Shown here piece by piece: positions 7,255 through 8,112 of a stretch of 8,112 nucleotides of DNA; within the stretch, counting starts at the first letter, position 1; every line of letters begins with the position of its first letter. Source of the DNA: Opitutaceae bacterium. GTDB taxonomy: Bacteria; Verrucomicrobiota; Verrucomicrobiia; Opitutales; Opitutaceae. Below the pieces are notes generated by a model. That model ran no database searches, was not told the origin of the DNA, and saw only the letters and a program-made list of their open reading frames with translations. Location of the stretch: NCBI GenBank assembly GCA_020847775.1, contig JADLBI010000267.1, positions 1-8,112 of the forward strand, written 5' to 3'. Both the position numbers and the translations under genes were made by a program.

Positions 7255-7977
7255 ATGGACGACGCTTGGGGAATCTTGGCGAGCCTCACGGAGTGGCTTC
7301 CCACGCCATATCGAGGGGGCGTCCAGATCGCGCTTAGTGTGCTAGCCGCTGTTGCGGCGTTGGCAATACTGATAGTGCCGATACTTCAGCTAGTTGCGAT
7401 CTTGGGTAAGAAACGTCGACGGCGCGCGTCCCCAACAACGGTGTCATTGAGCGAACTTGAGCGAGCCTTCACCCGCGTGCCACTTCAGGTGCGGCGGCCC
7501 GTCGCGAGCAGACTACTGCTTCTATCAGAGCATCACGGATTGCGCGACGAGATTGCGAGCAACACCTCGTTGCGAACATTTATCCGGCAATTCTGCCGCC
7601 TTGCTGGAGTCGTAGCAGACCACCCGCCGGCCGATGCGCTTTGGGATCGCATCGAAGCTGCAGCGAATGAAGATAGAGAGAAACTCCGTGCGAGTGAGAA
7701 TCCTCGCGATCGCAGATTCGGCACGAGCACACAGGAACACTTGTGGATACGCGATCAACTGCCGGAGGCAACACCCGTGCTCGATTTCTACCTAATGGGG
7801 TTCTATCTCGCGCACGGTCGCGCGGATGCCTGGCGGGCGCTAGAAGATACAGCACGCATAGTGGCGACAAACCCCTCGCGTCGATCCCACGCTGTGCTGA
7901 GCACGATTGCCACCCTGGACACAGAACGCGGCGGCGCAATCAGTGCCAGGTCGTTGGCGGCGATACTGAAGCAATGA
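7255..7977 (+). CDS. Single-pass membrane protein of unknown function
   Basis: A 240-residue protein. Residues about 21-50 form one long hydrophobic helix (IALSVLAAVAALAILIVPIL), followed at once by KKRRRR (52-57), a stop-transfer signal that places the N-terminus outside and the remaining 180 residues in the cytoplasm. The cytoplasmic part is mostly helical: SLSELERAF, RRPVASRLLLLSEHHGL, then a conserved-looking middle (ALWDRIEAAANEDREKL), and FYLMGFYLAHGRADAWRALEDTARI (in two helices) near the end. No enzymatic motif was recognised. ATG 7255 is chosen because GGAGGG (7242-7247) lies 7 bases upstream; the frame stays open back to GTG 7090, with ATG 7180 as another option, neither with a good ribosome site. 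It lies on the same strand as the 693-residue gene, 191 bases downstream, so the two may be co-expressed. It ends about 27 bases before the right-hand IS and appears intact. Confidence 0.7.
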   Translation: MDDAWGILASLTEWLPTPYRGGVQIALSVLAAVAALAILIVPILQLVAILGKKRRRRASPTTVSLSELERAFTRVPLQVRRPVASRLLLLSEHHGLRDEIASNTSLRTFIRQFCRLAGVVADHPPADALWDRIEAAANEDREKLRASENPRDRRFGTSTQEHLWIRDQLPEATPVLDFYLMGFYLAHGRADAWRALEDTARIVATNPSRRSHAVLSTIATLDTERGGAISARSLAAILKQ

Positions 7978-8004
7978 GTGGTTGGTGTCCGCCGTCAGCA
8001 CCCT

Positions 8005-8112
8005 TGAGACAAGTCGGCTGAGTTGAGGAAGGGAGGATTTCTGGTTCATCGTCACCGCCAAGGAGCGAACGATGAGACGGAAATCAGAGCCGGACAAAGC
8101 CCCGGCAGAGCA
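8005..8112 (+). mobile_element. IS3-family insertion sequence, 5' end (continues off the right edge)
   Basis: The segment starts near TGAGACAAGTCGGCTGAG (8005), has a short untranslated leader, and leads into an IS3-type OrfA start at 8072. The starting TG fits IS3-family ends, but the other terminus is not in the window, so the boundary could be some bases off; TGAGTTGAGG at about 8019 is an alternative. Its OrfA differs from that of the left-hand element, so the two are different IS types and do not form a compound transposon. Confidence 0.6.
8072..8112 (+). CDS. IS3-family transposase OrfA, N-terminal fragment (cut by the window edge)
   Basis: Only 13 complete codons are present, MRRKSEPDKAPAE. 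The KAPAE segment after a basic start is typical of a group of IS3-family OrfA proteins in which it is followed by a VVKDIRR-like stretch and a helix-turn-helix. The ribosome site AAGGAG (8060-8065), 6 bases before the ATG, is strong. The call rests on a short recognised N-terminus and the surrounding IS-like leader. Confidence 0.65.
   Translation, partial: MRRKSEPDKAPAE

Noticed and set aside
7840..8097. 85-residue minus-strand frame at the right end
   Set aside because: It runs opposite the membrane protein end and the IS leader, with no ribosome site or recognised motif.
1..8112. tRNA, rRNA or attachment-site sequences
   Set aside because: No tRNA-like cloverleaf, rRNA motif or direct att repeat was noticed on either strand by reading; a covariance-model scan was not possible.

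Overview
The window looks like about 8 kb of a proteobacterial genome (GC roughly 60% by eye). It holds remains of a phage-derived or phage-satellite element, bounded at both window edges by IS3-family insertion sequences. The genus cannot be fixed from the sequence; high-GC alpha- or betaproteobacteria fit the primase/helicase style, the IS3 types and the MJ0042-like zinc ribbons.

Left edge (1-126): the 5' end of an IS3-family element whose OrfA is read leftwards off the window. It has inserted into, and removed the front of, a phage-type primase/helicase gene (remnant 127-2259). The remnant keeps the back of the primase domain and a full AAA+-like helicase with Walker A, Walker B and sensor motifs. 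A 272-base non-coding gap follows (2260-2531). It holds a 30-base imperfect inverted repeat made of G-runs and T-runs, with GCGTATG repeats between its arms, plus a separate hairpin. It is a plausible replication origin or control region.

Middle (2532-4729): five tightly packed plus-strand genes with stop/start overlaps. The first resembles a phage terminase small subunit, the second is a coiled-coil protein, and the other three are small proteins of unknown function. No large terminase, portal or capsid gene is visible.

Right part (4982-7977): two accessory genes. The first encodes a 693-residue cytoplasmic protein joining an N-terminal helical/coiled-coil region, a domain with the outline of an RNase Z-like metallo-beta-lactamase but with every metal ligand replaced, two tandem zinc ribbons joined by an acidic linker, and a short uncharacterised C-terminal domain. 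The second encodes a 240-residue protein with one N-terminal membrane helix and a cytoplasmic tail. Together they are the best candidate in the window for an undescribed system, possibly a sensor plus membrane partner; any defence or signalling role is inference. The right edge (about 8005-8112) is the start of a second, different IS3-family element read rightwards.

The element cannot be complete here: its primase is broken and no integrase or morphogenesis genes are present in the window.
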